64,000 nucleotides of DNA, taken from the NCBI GenBank assembly GCA_014526335.1, contig JACTAT010000004.1, positions 3,761,608 through 3,825,607 of the forward strand, written 5' to 3'. Positions within the stretch are counted from its first letter, which is position 1. Every line of letters begins with the position of its first letter. Both the position numbers and the translations under genes were made by a program. Positions 47,700-59,400 of this stretch are shown here, piece by piece. Origin of the DNA: Chrysaora quinquecirrha (Eukaryota; Cnidaria; Scyphozoa; Semaeostomeae; Pelagiidae). The notes below the pieces were generated by a model. The model made no database searches and was not told the DNA's origin. It worked only from the letters and a program-made list of their open reading frames with translations.

Positions 47700-47978
47700 T
47701 ATATCTGATTTACTTCGATCTGTTCGAGCGATTTCGAAAATGGCGTCGGACAAAGGGCTTTTAGAATTATTTCTCAATTTTTTTGGCTTTCCTCAGTCGT
47801 CAGTCTCTGTGAAAGAAGTCTATACATAGATAATATTAATGTACTGCAAAGTTAAAGTTAAATCAGGGAAGGCCTGGAACTCGATGATTGTCTGTGCTGT
47901 AATTTCAAAACATTTTGATATTCAAAGATATCTGTTTGTTGGCTTATTTCGTGAATTTTGGCCGTTCTTCAGAGCTTG

Positions 47979-48380
47979 CACGCTTTTTTTTATAAGGAAC
48001 CACTTTATAAGGAACCTACATGTAGAAGGCCCGAAAATTTAAAGAACTCATACTACTAGAGAGAAAATAACTAAAGAACTTTTTATTGTTGAATAGTCTT
48101 ATCACTGCAAATAATCAAGAATTAGAAAGCCTGTTCCATTCATTTGCAGTCGAAAACCACATAAATTGTACGTTAAGCATGTATCAAATGTTTCCATGAG
48201 TAGTCTCGAGCTTTGCTCACATGCAAATGTCTCTCTTTTATTGTTAAGACCACTGTATGTGCAGTTAAAATTAAGGAACTATTAAGGAACTTTTGGAACT
48301 ATAATTGCTTCTAGAGAGGCCCAAAAGTAAGGAACTTTAAGAACTAGGCCTTGAGGTAGGTTTCTTATAAAATAAGCGTG
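47979..48380. mobile_element. TATAAGGAACC-type MITE, 402 bp
   Basis: About 90% similar to 36862-37265 over its full length, with CACGCTTTTTTTTATAAGG and its inverse at the ends. TA follows the right end; the left flank is TG. Confidence 0.85.
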
Positions 48381-49125
48381 TATTGCTTTTGCGACTGTTA
48401 CTCAGAAATAGAACAACAACAAAACGATAAGATAATAATTACCTTTAGAAGCCAGCTATACGTGTATCCAAACTGACATCTGTTGCTTCAAAACACAACG
48501 ATCAAGCTGTTCTACTGGTTTATATGTAGTTTTTCCGCATAAATATACGTGTAGGATTAGTTTCGAGAAACAGACCAACAAGTTTGCTTCGAATTTCATT
48601 AGAATCTTTAGACCTGTTTGTTTGTTATGTCGTCTGTTTTTCAAAGTCACTCTGACAAATCACTGTATAGACACCGTTCTCAAACCATGATATCTATATA
48701 AGCCAGGCGTGAACTGGGAGGAAACTATTTATTTTCGTTGTCAAAACCCTTTATCAATAAATACCGTGAAGTTTCGGTTAAATTCCTCCCATTAATTCTG
48801 TATTACCATGAGTAATCAAAGGTTACGATAATATAAAAGGGTATACAATGTACCTCGTTTTTTCGTTTCGCTACTCCTGGTTACCTTTGCTTAATCCATG
48901 AAAAATCGCAATGGATAATAGTTACCGGTATGGCGTCAAACTATTTTTGACTTTGTCCACCAAACAATTCTTATGGGCGCTTATGTATGGCAGCTAGTCT
49001 TCTGGTGCATATAATGTAAGCAGACAGTTGTTCTGGCTGCATGTTACCTTTCAGGTACAGATCTCTGGCCTCTCTTAGGTGCCTCATTGCAAGGGGGAGG
49101 GGGCTGAATAAGCGGGTAGTTGGTA
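48381..49125. other. Intergenic, no gene recognised
   Basis: No exon or RNA gene seen. A stray CTCTTAGGTGCC end near 49073 suggests a second, truncated member of the MITE family next to 49126. Confidence 0.4.
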
Positions 49126-49501
49126 CTCTTAGGTGCCCAATTGCTGGGGGGTGGAATAGGCGGGGGGAGGGGTTGGAACTCCAGCCAGGATCTAATTGAC
49201 AGGGGGTTGGAATAAACGGGGGGCCGGAAATTGATTAACAATCTTTGTCAGAAAACTGCAGAAATGCAGTAGCTACTACTGGCCCTATGGTACTTGTAGG
49301 CTAAGGCAATCCATAGTGTTAACAAGCAAATAGAGTGCACAAGTGAAATTTCATACGAAGAAGGTCTAAGTGAAATAAGTTAAATTCATCGACAGCAAAA
49401 TCAATGTAAATCTTAATAAGCGGGGGGTCCTAATAAGAGCAGGGGGTTGGAAATTTTTCATAATTAATAGCAAGAAGGGACGGCAATTAGGCACCTAAGA
49501 G
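49126..49501. mobile_element. Tc1/mariner-like MITE with CTCTTAGGTGCC ends, 376 bp
   Basis: CTCTTAGGTGCCCAATTGC at the left and GCAATTAGGCACCTAAGAG at the right are inverted. TA precedes the left end. Interior is rich in GGGGGTTGGAA and AATAAGCGGG words, the mirror of those in 44280-44637. Confidence 0.8.
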
Positions 49502-50616
49502 TTAGCATTGGAAGTTCAGAGAAGAGTTAATAATAAACGGGTCGTTGTTCAATAAGCGTTGGGTGTGTTGAATTTCAGCTGACGAAACTTTAGACAAACT
49601 CTTCGTTATTGCAGGTAAGCAACTACCCTACCAGTTAAATAAAACATCAATACGTGGTGTATTAGAAAAGGAATGAATGTAATGAAATTTCATGTGTTTC
49701 TACTAAAATTTTCATTTCTAATTTTTCCAAAGCAGAAAATGGTGCAAATATATTGCAGAAGATGTTATAAGCAGTGGGTCCATATACGAGCGCCGGGGTG
49801 GATTGTGAAAATTAAAGTACTGTTATTAATTAGCGGTAAGAGTTTTTCTCCTCTTCAACATTAGGAACGAAAACTTTCCTTCAGCTATAAGCCTGTCCTG
49901 GATATAACCCTAAACTTATTTCTAGAGTCGTAGTTTTCACTACTTAGGCCATTCTGATATAGGCAGAGAGGTCGTTCAGAAGTAGATTTAGCGTTAGGCT
50001 ATCCGATTCAATTGTTTCCATCTAAATGGCTGTTGCTGTTGCTTAAGGTGTAATAAGTCTAATATTACATCAAGATGTATGTCCTCAAACGGTGCAATGC
50101 ATCTGGGTTTTTTCCAACAACTAATCTTCGCTCGCACTTTTCGTGTAGCGGGATTTTGAAGAATTAGTCTTCTCTAACCATCTTCTTCAGTGGTACACCA
50201 TTTGCTAACGTTGATTACAAAGAAATTCATCTTTCACTTCAATTTTGTTTGCCAATGCGACAGATGGCTGTTGAGCACATATTTTAATTCAACCAAAGTT
50301 CAAAATAATCAACAATTTGGGAAGTTTAAAAACTATGAATCCAGTATACACTTGTTTATTTTTAAGAAACTTTGTTCTGAAATTTGTAGCTAAAGGGAAA
50401 CAGTATGTAGATGTATAAGCTCCAGAATTTTACTTTATAGTTTATTATGGAGGCGATCCCAGCTGCAATGCCTGCCAAAATGCACGGAAAGCCAGATGGG
50501 TTCTACTCCTACTCCAAGCAACACCCCCCCTCTCTCTGCAAACATTCGGGGCCAGGGGGACCGAATCAGTGAGTGTTGCCTGGTGAAAAGCGTGAAAGTA
50601 TGTAACTCATAATTAG
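49502..50616. other. Intergenic, no gene recognised
   Basis: AT-rich, with only short open frames and no clear splice-bounded exon or transposon end. Confidence 0.4.
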
Positions 50617-52445
50617 CACCCTGTACAATGTGTGTGCAGCACCGTGGGGGATGTTCAGTACCGTGGCGGATATTCAGTACCGTGAGGGCATACCATGAGT
50701 CGTGTGGGGAGGCATCTCTGAGTACCGTGGGGGATATTCAGTACCGTGGGAGCATACCATGAGTAACGTGGGGGATATTCAGTACCGTGGGGGCATACCA
50801 TGATTTGTGTGGGGGCATACCATGAGTCGTGTGGGGAGGCATCATGAGTTGTGTGGGGGATATTCAGTACCGTGGGGGCATATCATGATTCGTGTGGGGG
50901 CATACCATGATTCGTGTGGGGAGGCATCTCTGAGTACCGTGGGGGATGTTCAGTACCGTGGGGGCATACCATGAGTACCGTGGGGGATATTCAGTACCGT
51001 GGGGGCATACCTTGGAGTATCGTGGGGGATGTTCAGTACCGTGGGGTAAATCATCTTTTAGACTTATGTAATCATTGTAGAAATCACCGATAAAAGACGG
51101 GGGGAATATTAGGCCACAAAACACTTTCGGTTCTCAACTGTTGACAAGCCTGGATTCTTTTCCTGCTGCAAATCGAAATCTGTCGGGGAGAAAATTAACC
51201 TGTAGAGGGCAGAATGTGTAATGAAAACACCACTGAAGACGAGAGCCATATTCGTACTTCCAGTTCATATATATTCTGGGCGACCTTGTAGGTCGATGGG
51301 TTCTTTGCAAAATGCTTTGGCAACTTGGATACCGCGCTGAGGGTTTGATGGGAGTTTAGTGCTGTAAAGACATTAATTGGTGCAGGAATTTTTGGTACAG
51401 ACATTATATTCTTGCTTACAGTAACAGGCAGTGCTTACTTCTTATAAATACGGAATGAACGTTTTGGATTTTTCTCGAATGTGAAAGATGGTAGTTAGCA
51501 AGAAGGAAATAGAATAGAAATTTTCTTATATTGTCTGGGTTATCGGTAAGAAATTTGTTGACCTTTCAAATTTCCGGCGCATTGAGGATAAAGTATCTCG
51601 TTATCACTTTCTCATTGATTGGGGTAGAAGATTTCATTTCAAACCAGACCAGTTTCAAATAGTCGTAGACTGTCGTGCTTTTAGGGGCTTTAAGGCTTTA
51701 AGCAGATAGTAAGAACATGCCTCTCGGGCTCTCGTCTTCAGTGGTGTTTTCATTACACTCTGCGGAGGGGCAATCCACTTCTTGAAAATCTCCTACACCT
51801 TTACTGGAAGTCCTATTGTTTTCTCTGAATTCCCTTGGAAGTCTTTTGTTTTAATGGAAATCTCGTACTCCTTTTTGCAGAGTGAAATGTCCCTCGCATT
51901 CTGCCCTCTACAGGTTAATTTTCTCCCCGACAGATTTCGATTTGCAGCAGGAAAAGAATCCAGGCTTGTCAACAGTTGAGAACCGAGAGTGTTTTGTGGC
52001 CTAATATTCCCCCCGTCTTTTATCGGTGATTTCTACTATGATTACATAAGTCTAAAAGATGATTTACCCCACGGTACTGAACATCCCCCACGATACTCCA
52101 AGGTATGCCCCCACGGTACTGAATATCCCCCACGGTACTCATGGTATGCCCCCACGGTACTGAACATCCCCCACGGTACTCAGAGATGCCTCCCCACACG
52201 ACTCATGGTACGCCCACCGTACTGAACATCCCCCACGGTACTCAGAGATGCCTCCCCACACAAATCATGGTATGCCCCCACGGTACTGAATATCCCCCAA
52301 GGTACTCATGGTATGCCCCACGGTACTGAATATCCCCCACGGTACTCAGAGATGCCCACACGACTCATGGTATGCCCCCATGGTACTGAATATCCGCCAC
52401 GGTACTGAACATCCCCACGGTACTGCACACACATTGTACAGGGTG
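50617..52445. mobile_element. Large foldback element whose arms contain short tandem repeats, 1829 bp
   Basis: CACCCTGTACAATGTGTGTG at the left is inverted at the right. Each arm is about 620-720 bases. The outer ~430 bases of the left arm are iterations of CAGTACCGTGGGGG followed by either GATATTCA or GCATACCATGAG; the right arm has the mirror set with a different copy number. The inner parts of the arms (51045-51240 and about 51725-52060) are unique sequence and nearly identical to each other. The right arm has an extra ~120-base insert near 51775-51890. The loop is about 480 bases. Frames crossing the arms are repeat artefacts. The layout resembles Foldback/Galileo-type or long-TIR elements; no transposase is present. 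Confidence 0.85.
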
Positions 52446-52954
52446 ATAAGGTTAAGTTTCAGAGTAGAAATTATGTTGACTGAAACCCACCATTTTGTTT
52501 CTCCTTGTTTTCATAGGTTCGATCATTTCTTAGTCGAAATACAAACCTTCTTGAGAGATTATTTTGCAAAAAATACTTTACTGAAATCAAGCAAGTGAAA
52601 ATGGGCATACTTAGACGTAAAGCGAAAAATCTCACGTAATGTATACACAAAGTAGACTTATTGCACGAGTCAAACTCTTCTGAAACAGCAACAACAACAA
52701 TATCCCTACAGCTGTTTGCTCAGAGTGGTTTGCACAGTTTGAGCGTCCAGCAGTTCGACTCGACTCATAACTATGATTTATGTAATAAGTCTATGAAGCA
52801 AATCTTGTATAAAAATTTTTTGACATGCGCAATCAGGTTTTCGCTTTGCCAACATTTTCTGTCAAATATAATTGGGCTTGATCGTTGGTCTTAATGTTTC
52901 TAGTTGTTGCACACCATTTTTCGACTACAAGAATGTGGCTCTGACGTACTAAGA

Positions 52955-53610
52955 ATGTATGCTTTCTAAAGCTAAAAAAACTGAATGACAAAATACAGCA
53001 TATTTCGTTTTCCACGATACTTATCTAAATCCATTTACATATCGGTGAAACATTTAAATTTTTCATGTAAATGGGATTAATATCCTATTTGGATGAATTA
53101 TACCAATGGACGGTAAAGATCATCAATTTAAAGGCAGAATATTAAAAGGAAAGCCAGAAACGTAGTCCCACGGACACTAACACCAATCATCCATAATTTA
53201 ATTTCAGCAACTTAGGCTTAATTTCTGACATTTCTGGAAGCTTATTAGATTTTGAAGAATGTTGTTTCTTAACACTTAACCTTGTATGCTTTCTAAAACT
53301 AAATAAAACTGAATGGCAAAATACACCATATTTCGCTTTACACGATACTCATCCATTTACATATCGGTGAAAGATTTAAATTTTTCATGTAAATGGAATT
53401 AATCCTATTTGGATGAATTATACCAATGGACGGTAAAGATTATTAACCTAAAGGCAGGATGCTAGAAAGAAAAATCCAGAAACATAGCCGCACAGACACT
53501 AAAAACAACCATCCACAACTTAATTTTAGGTACTTAATTTCTGACCTTTCTGAAAGCTTATTAGTTTTTGAAGAATGTTGTTTCTTAACATTGAGCACCA
53601 TATATGGTAA
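52955..53610. repeat. Two-copy direct tandem duplication, ~329-bp unit
   Basis: TGTATGCTTTCTAAA near 52957 and again near 53284 each starts the same order of blocks: ATGGCAAAATACA, CATTTACATATCGGTGAAA, TTTGGATGAATTATACCAAT, GAAGAATGTTGTTTCTTAAC. Similarity is about 85%. No coding frame. Confidence 0.85.
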
Positions 53611-53754
53611 AAGTTTCTTAACTAGATAAATTTAAATTTTCCTAATTTAATTTGTCGGTATACACCAATGGGCAGCTCCAAATAGCGCCCGAAATGTACG
53701 TAGCTACCATTTTTGAGTTACATGATGTGAAGAAATAACAGGGCATCTTTTAAG

Positions 53755-54340
53755 GATTTACGACTGGTGGGGCGAAATTCCATGGCGCCCGGGACCCATG
53801 AATATGCGGCTGCATGAAACTTGCACTAACCGCTTGACATACATCCTTGCCACTGACAGTACCTTAAGAGTGATGCATGTTTTGAGTAATTTCAAGAAAT
53901 ACCTGTCTACTCGTATTTGTTAGCCAATGATGTAATGTTGTACCTAATTACAAGAGGTACCTGCAATGCACTATTCTAGGGAGTCCAGGGGCATGCTCCC
54001 CGGCAAAATTTTTGATAACCACTGGCTTAGAATGCTTTCTTTGCATGAGAAAATTTTTTGAAATCCAAGCCTCTAGATTGGCTTAAATTGGTGATTTTCA
54101 AATAAACCATCCACGAGGGATACATAATGCGGTAGGGAAGGAAGATTAAAAAGCTGCGTTCTTTGGTAATGAGACCTTTTAACTAAAATGCAGTGTACAG
54201 TAGTTATTCCTTCAACAAAAAAAGATTATTGTTTCGCAAAGACAAAACCAAACAGGGGCCCATCACTGGTGGGGCGAAGCCAGGTTTTCACAGAAGAGTA
54301 CTGGGGCAGTCAAAGGGGCCTGGTGGGCCCCACCACTCAG
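53755..54340. mobile_element. Degenerate hAT-like transposon sequence
   Basis: ACTGGTGGGGCGAA occurs near 53763 and 54265. A GGGGCATGCTCCCCGGCAAAA block near 53990 resembles GGGGGTATGCTCCCCCGG in the hAT-like element at 5446-6595. CCTGGTGGGCCCCACCA at 54317-54335 looks like a terminal piece. Boundaries unclear. Confidence 0.45.
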
Positions 54341-55938
54341 TAAGTTAAAAAATGCCCTGAGAGATAACGATAATCGCAAAGAAAAATGTTTATAACTATT
54401 TGTTAAAGGAGAAAATCTGGATTGAAGTTGAAATTTCTAAGCAGAAACAGTTTCTTCAATTTTTTCTTCTTCAATCTCTTCTAAATTGTTAGTAGATGGC
54501 TTTCTAAATTATCTTATTAGTGTTTTATTATTTATTAAAGTAAACGAGAAGCGAAGTGAAAAAAATGGATTTTCAAGTTTTTATAGATATCTACTCTGTC
54601 CATTGCAGACAATCACAAGACTTAACTTTACGATGTTTATAAGTCTCAAAACCCTGACAAAGTTTCCTCACACTCGAGTGCCGAGACTTTTAAAGAACTT
54701 TCTTGACTTTTTAACCATTTCAGTCTCTAGTTTATTGCAGATTGGCAACATCAAGAACCAAGCAACAATATTGCGAGGAATTAGAAGAAACAGCTTTGAA
54801 AATTATTAATAGCTCTTTCGTCTGACATTCCTCAGGCTAACAATGTCAGAAACAGACCGAAACAATTTTGTTGTACAACTCAAAGACTACAACTACATAG
54901 TGTTAGAACTTGGCAAGCAAAGCAAGAAAAGCAAAATGCTTCTTGAAAGTTATAAAAATCAAATTTAGTGACAACTTTTGGTAAGAACTAGCCTTTAGTT
55001 TGATTCTTATGGCTCAAGCACCTTAAGTAGTAGCTACAAGAGAATCTGTCAAAATCAGATCAAATCAGATAGATCCTCTATCAAATCAAAACCATCAACT
55101 TACCAAATTACATTCTTTAGAGTGCTTTACAAACTCCTTCTTGATATTATTCTATGATGTAGTAGATTCATGTAATAAACGTCTAGATTTTCTAAAAAAG
55201 CTTTCTTTACACTATTTACTCTGTTAACAGCTGGTAGGAACAGAGTTGTTAGCTAATTTTCCACGGTAACACGTTATGTTAATTATCTCTTTATACCATC
55301 TGTGCAATTCTAAAGTTGCACTTTCAAATAAAACCATCAATGACTGAGAGCAGAAGGTAGCACGCAGGTACTTCACGCCACTTAAGACAATTTGAAATAT
55401 TAATAACTAGAAAAAGGACTTATTGCTTAATATCTTATGTGCATAAATCCAAGAAATAAGCTTACATGATATTAATGTTCAAACAAAAATTGCTTGTCTT
55501 GGGTAATACTGCGATTTGTGAACGTATTTGATGACGATAGTAAGGCGTCCTGTCTCCAAGAACAATAATCTGAGGCTCAACGTCTTTGATATGAAACGTA
55601 ACATGAAATAAAAATGAAAAAAAGGAGATGATATTGAACTTTTCATCCCTCATCTCTCCGATCTCCTTCTTACCTACATCCTCCGCATTCGAATTTCTCT
55701 CGGTCGTCAATCAAGGCTCTTGTCCCGAGGATAAAAGAACGATTACGTTATTCATATTCTATACAAAAGAATCCAAAAGCTCTATCTTACAGCTTAGGTG
55801 AGAAAGAATTGCGCGCGAAGATGTGTGACGAATAAAGCTCGAGGGTACTTGGCACAAAGACAATTTATAGAGAGACCTAGGGAGACCAGTCCAAAGGTTT
55901 CAGATCAAGATCAAACATTGGTGTTAGTCCAAATCGAC
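54341..55938. other. Intergenic, no gene recognised
   Basis: AT-rich. A minus-strand open frame at 55462-55710 has no ATG start and no family resemblance. No RNA gene or transposon ends seen. Confidence 0.4.
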
Positions 55939-55948
55939 AGACTAACTT

Positions 55949-56014
<66 letters not shown>

Positions 56015-56055
56015 TGAATGACTCACTGACTGGCTGACTGACTGACTGACTGAAT
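55939..56055. repeat. ACTG tetranucleotide microsatellite
   Basis: About 25 nearly uninterrupted ACTG units with a few one-base variants. The minus-strand frame through it gives a Ser-Val-Ser-Gln artefact. Confidence 0.95.
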
Positions 56056-56299
56056 TAGTTAAGTTGGAGTAATCAGAGGTTTTCTTTCCTGCGCTCGCAT
56101 TATAGACTCGAGGCTTAACGTCATCGGCCACTATTTTGCGAATATCCACCACATTACTGCACACTTACCACTGTGATGCACATATGTTACAAGGGGTGGT
56201 ATTATTAGGTGATTTAAACTGGAATATTTGTGCCTTGATTTTATCAGTGTACGGATCTCGAAATGTCACGGCGGTGGCTTTGAGCCGATTTTTTTCGCG

Positions 56300-56433
56300 G
56301 CTTCTTCAAATGACTCTCTGAGGCGCATGCGCATTTTCCATAGCAATCTGTAGCCTCGCTTGAATGTTGTCACCGAGTCATCAAACGGAGGCTGTTCCAT
56401 TTCATTCTCTCGTGTTGCAGCTCAAGATTCAAG
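56300..56433 (+). promoter_or_regulatory. Promoter and 5' UTR region of the eL8 gene
   Basis: The 130 bases before the ATG include a GCGCATGCGC palindrome (56322-56331) and pyrimidine-rich TTCATTCTCTCG near 56400-56412, a plausible 5'-TOP start, as usual for ribosomal protein genes. No TATA box. The start site is inferred. Confidence 0.4.
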
Positions 56434-59400
56434 ATGGTGGGTGAACTTTGTAAATTTATTCCTGTCACAAAATCTCCTATAATCGGTAGCATCGCTACCC
56501 ATTTCCAAATAAAAATATTCTCGATCGGAGAAATAATATTTTTTCAAACAATGAAACAGTTTTGACCTAAAAAGACTTGGTTAAAGCCACAGTACAATGT
56601 TTTTTTTCGTTGGCCTAAGTCGTAGGTAATGTCAGAAGTTTTATCAAATTCCATGAAAAATTTGGCAAAGTATTATCAAAATATGCCCCCATAGGCAATA
56701 AGCTCACTATTAATTCGAGCAGTTGCTACTAAGTTGAGCAGTCACTACTTCATGAATTACCATTCAAAGTCACTTCACAATTGCTGCTTAGGGACCATAT
56801 ACACTAGCACTTGATTTTTCTTAAAACAGTAGGAAACATTCCAGCAAATGCTAAATTCTTCAGTTTCCTTCTTACTTTTTTGCTGTAACATCTGTCCATT
56901 ACTTTAATCCATGATGACAGATCTGTTTATTTGTGTTGATGCGATTTTCTCTTATAAAAACTCCGAAAAGTCATCATAGTATTTTTGTTCAGTGTTCAGT
57001 GCTACCAAAACTCAGGATAAAGATGTTTGCTTGTGTTTAGATCGGCACACTGATAAGCATTTTGAGAAAATTGACTTGCCTCTTGCCGTAACTGTGAATT
57101 TCGTAACTCCATAAACGCATAAGCAAAAACTATCATTCTATGTATGTAACGTACGTTGTCGATTTTGTTCTAATAAAAAAAGCACAGATTAATAAAAACA
57201 CTAAAAATTCTTCGTCAGACATTTTCGCTTTTTGTTCAATTGATACAAATACAGCAATGAACGAATGAACGATAGAAAAAATCAGAACTTATAAGAACGA
57301 TCAGACACACACGACGACAGTGTTAATCCGCGCTGACAGAAATAAGAAAATAAGGGATGCTCTCGAGCATCCCCAACTTAATTGGTCGGCCCTTTGATCC
57401 TTACTTGTGAAAAAATTAAGGAAAATTTCCTAAAATCGACCATGTACACTGCGCATCAAGGTGCTAATTGGCATAATCTGTAGAAGAATGTAAGAAAGTT
57501 GCCAGTGTATATGGGACCTTAGTCAGTTCAGTTGCTTATAGTAAGACTTCTCTATAATTGATTGCAAATGATGATCGTGCATGTTCAGCCTCTGATATAA
57601 TTTTTCAGCCTCCAAAGACAAAGAAAATCAAAGTAAAGAAGGTTGCTGCAGCACCTTACACAACAGCAAAGCCAATTCAAAAGAAAAAAGCTGTCAATCC
57701 TCTAATTGAAAAGAGGCCAAAGAACTTTGGAATTGGTAAGCGTGTTGGTTTTTGTTTTGAATCATTACCACTCAAACTATTGACTACATAACATGAGAGC
57801 AGACAACATTGCTACTGAACTGTTAAGGGTTCAATAAGATTGACAAGCAATTCTCCAATTCATAAAGCCAAAGCTGTCCTCCAGTTTGCTTTGTGGCAAA
57901 CCCTATGAGAGATTTTTAGCAAGCTGTGTAGCGCCTATTTTGAGTTCTAAAAGTTTCTTATATTAATGGAATAAATTGCAGTAAAAAAATAAAAATCTTC
58001 TGTTGGATACATAATTGCTGACAGGTGAAAGAAGCTGTGCAGAAGATAAAAGCTTTTTTGTTGAATTTTACACTCTTCTGAAATGAGCAAGCATAATGCT
58101 TTTTTGTTGACGTTGAAGCTTTTTTGTTGAATTTTACATTCTTCTGAAATGAAAATTCATGTTATGTTAATTAGGTAATCAGCATTAGAGATGTTATTCT
58201 GTATTGATGAGCTGTGAAATTGCGAGGACAATGGAAACATTTTCTGATGTTTTCCTCCACGCGCTCCTCGTCTGGTCAAGACGCGTAATTTCACGCACCT
58301 CGTTTCTTGTGATTCCTTAAAATCACGCTTCTCAAAAGTTTTTAGTGATCTTTGAATAAAAAATATCTTGATTCTGCTAATCACATAATTGATATTTAGT
58401 GGCTGTCATTGAATAAAAACAATCCAACCGCTGATAGATTGATGATGTTAATCATCTGCGTTGTGTGTTTACGTGGTTTGCGTAGTGATATCCGAGTTCT
58501 TTGTATAATATCTCCTACAGTTAAGCTTTATTTTCAAAAACGAAGAAAATCTGGTCTTATTCGTGTCGTCATGCTGCAGGCGTTGAATCTGAAGCGTGGA
58601 GAAGCGACAAGAAAAACGATTCAAGAAACTTTTAGGAATAATTCTCGTCGATTTTTCATCATCGAATCCCAATTCTTCTGATTCTCTGTGTGATGTTGAA
58701 ACAGATTAATTGGAACTGTTTAGATGAACTGAGTCATTTGTTAAAAACATCTTATAAAAAGTCAAATAATGTGTCAATGCGAGAATATGTCAAAATCGCC
58801 GTTTCTAAAAAACGCGCGCCTAAATATATCGAGGTGCGCGATCTTCCACGCACCCTCTAAAATTCTCACGGAGAGGCCTGCTGAATTGTGTTTTATGGTA
58901 ACTAATTTCACATTTAACACAGAAAGTGTTATCGGCATCATTTGTAAAAAAAGGATCTTTGTTGCTGCTTGAGTTTTACGTGTGCCCAGAGAGCACACAG
59001 AGTCAGACAACATTTGAGAGATAATTCTCTGTCATGTCTGATAAACTGACTTTACACTAACTTTTGACTGATTTCGTACTGACTGACTACTGACTTCATA
59101 CTAACTGATTAGTTATTTACCGAGTTTCTAAATTATAGTATTTACAAGTCACATGATCTATTGCGCAGATAGAAATTAAACATGTAACTATGTTCTAACA
59201 GAAAGTCCCAGTTATTATGACATACAAGTACTTCCATAAATAGATAGAAGGCAAAGAAAGATTATAGCGTGCAAGAAGACGTACGTTACATTTACATGAA
59301 GTAGCTATTCCTACTACAAAAATGGGGGGGTGGGGGCTGATTCAGAAAAAAATAGAAGGATGATGATTATACTTTGTATTCAGTTATTTCATTTAGGTTA

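Noticed and set aside
51989..52440. Open frames of 60-100 codons rich in Pro, Gly, His and Thr
   Set aside because: They are read-through of the short tandem repeats in the foldback arm, occur in several frames and both arms, and lack gene context.
55462..55710. Possible first exon of a minus-strand gene ending at a GTAAGAAG donor
   Set aside because: The apparent start is TTG, not ATG, and no partner exon or family resemblance was found.
55877..56164. Minus-strand frame with Ser-Val-Ser-Gln repeats
   Set aside because: Entirely explained by the ACTG microsatellite.
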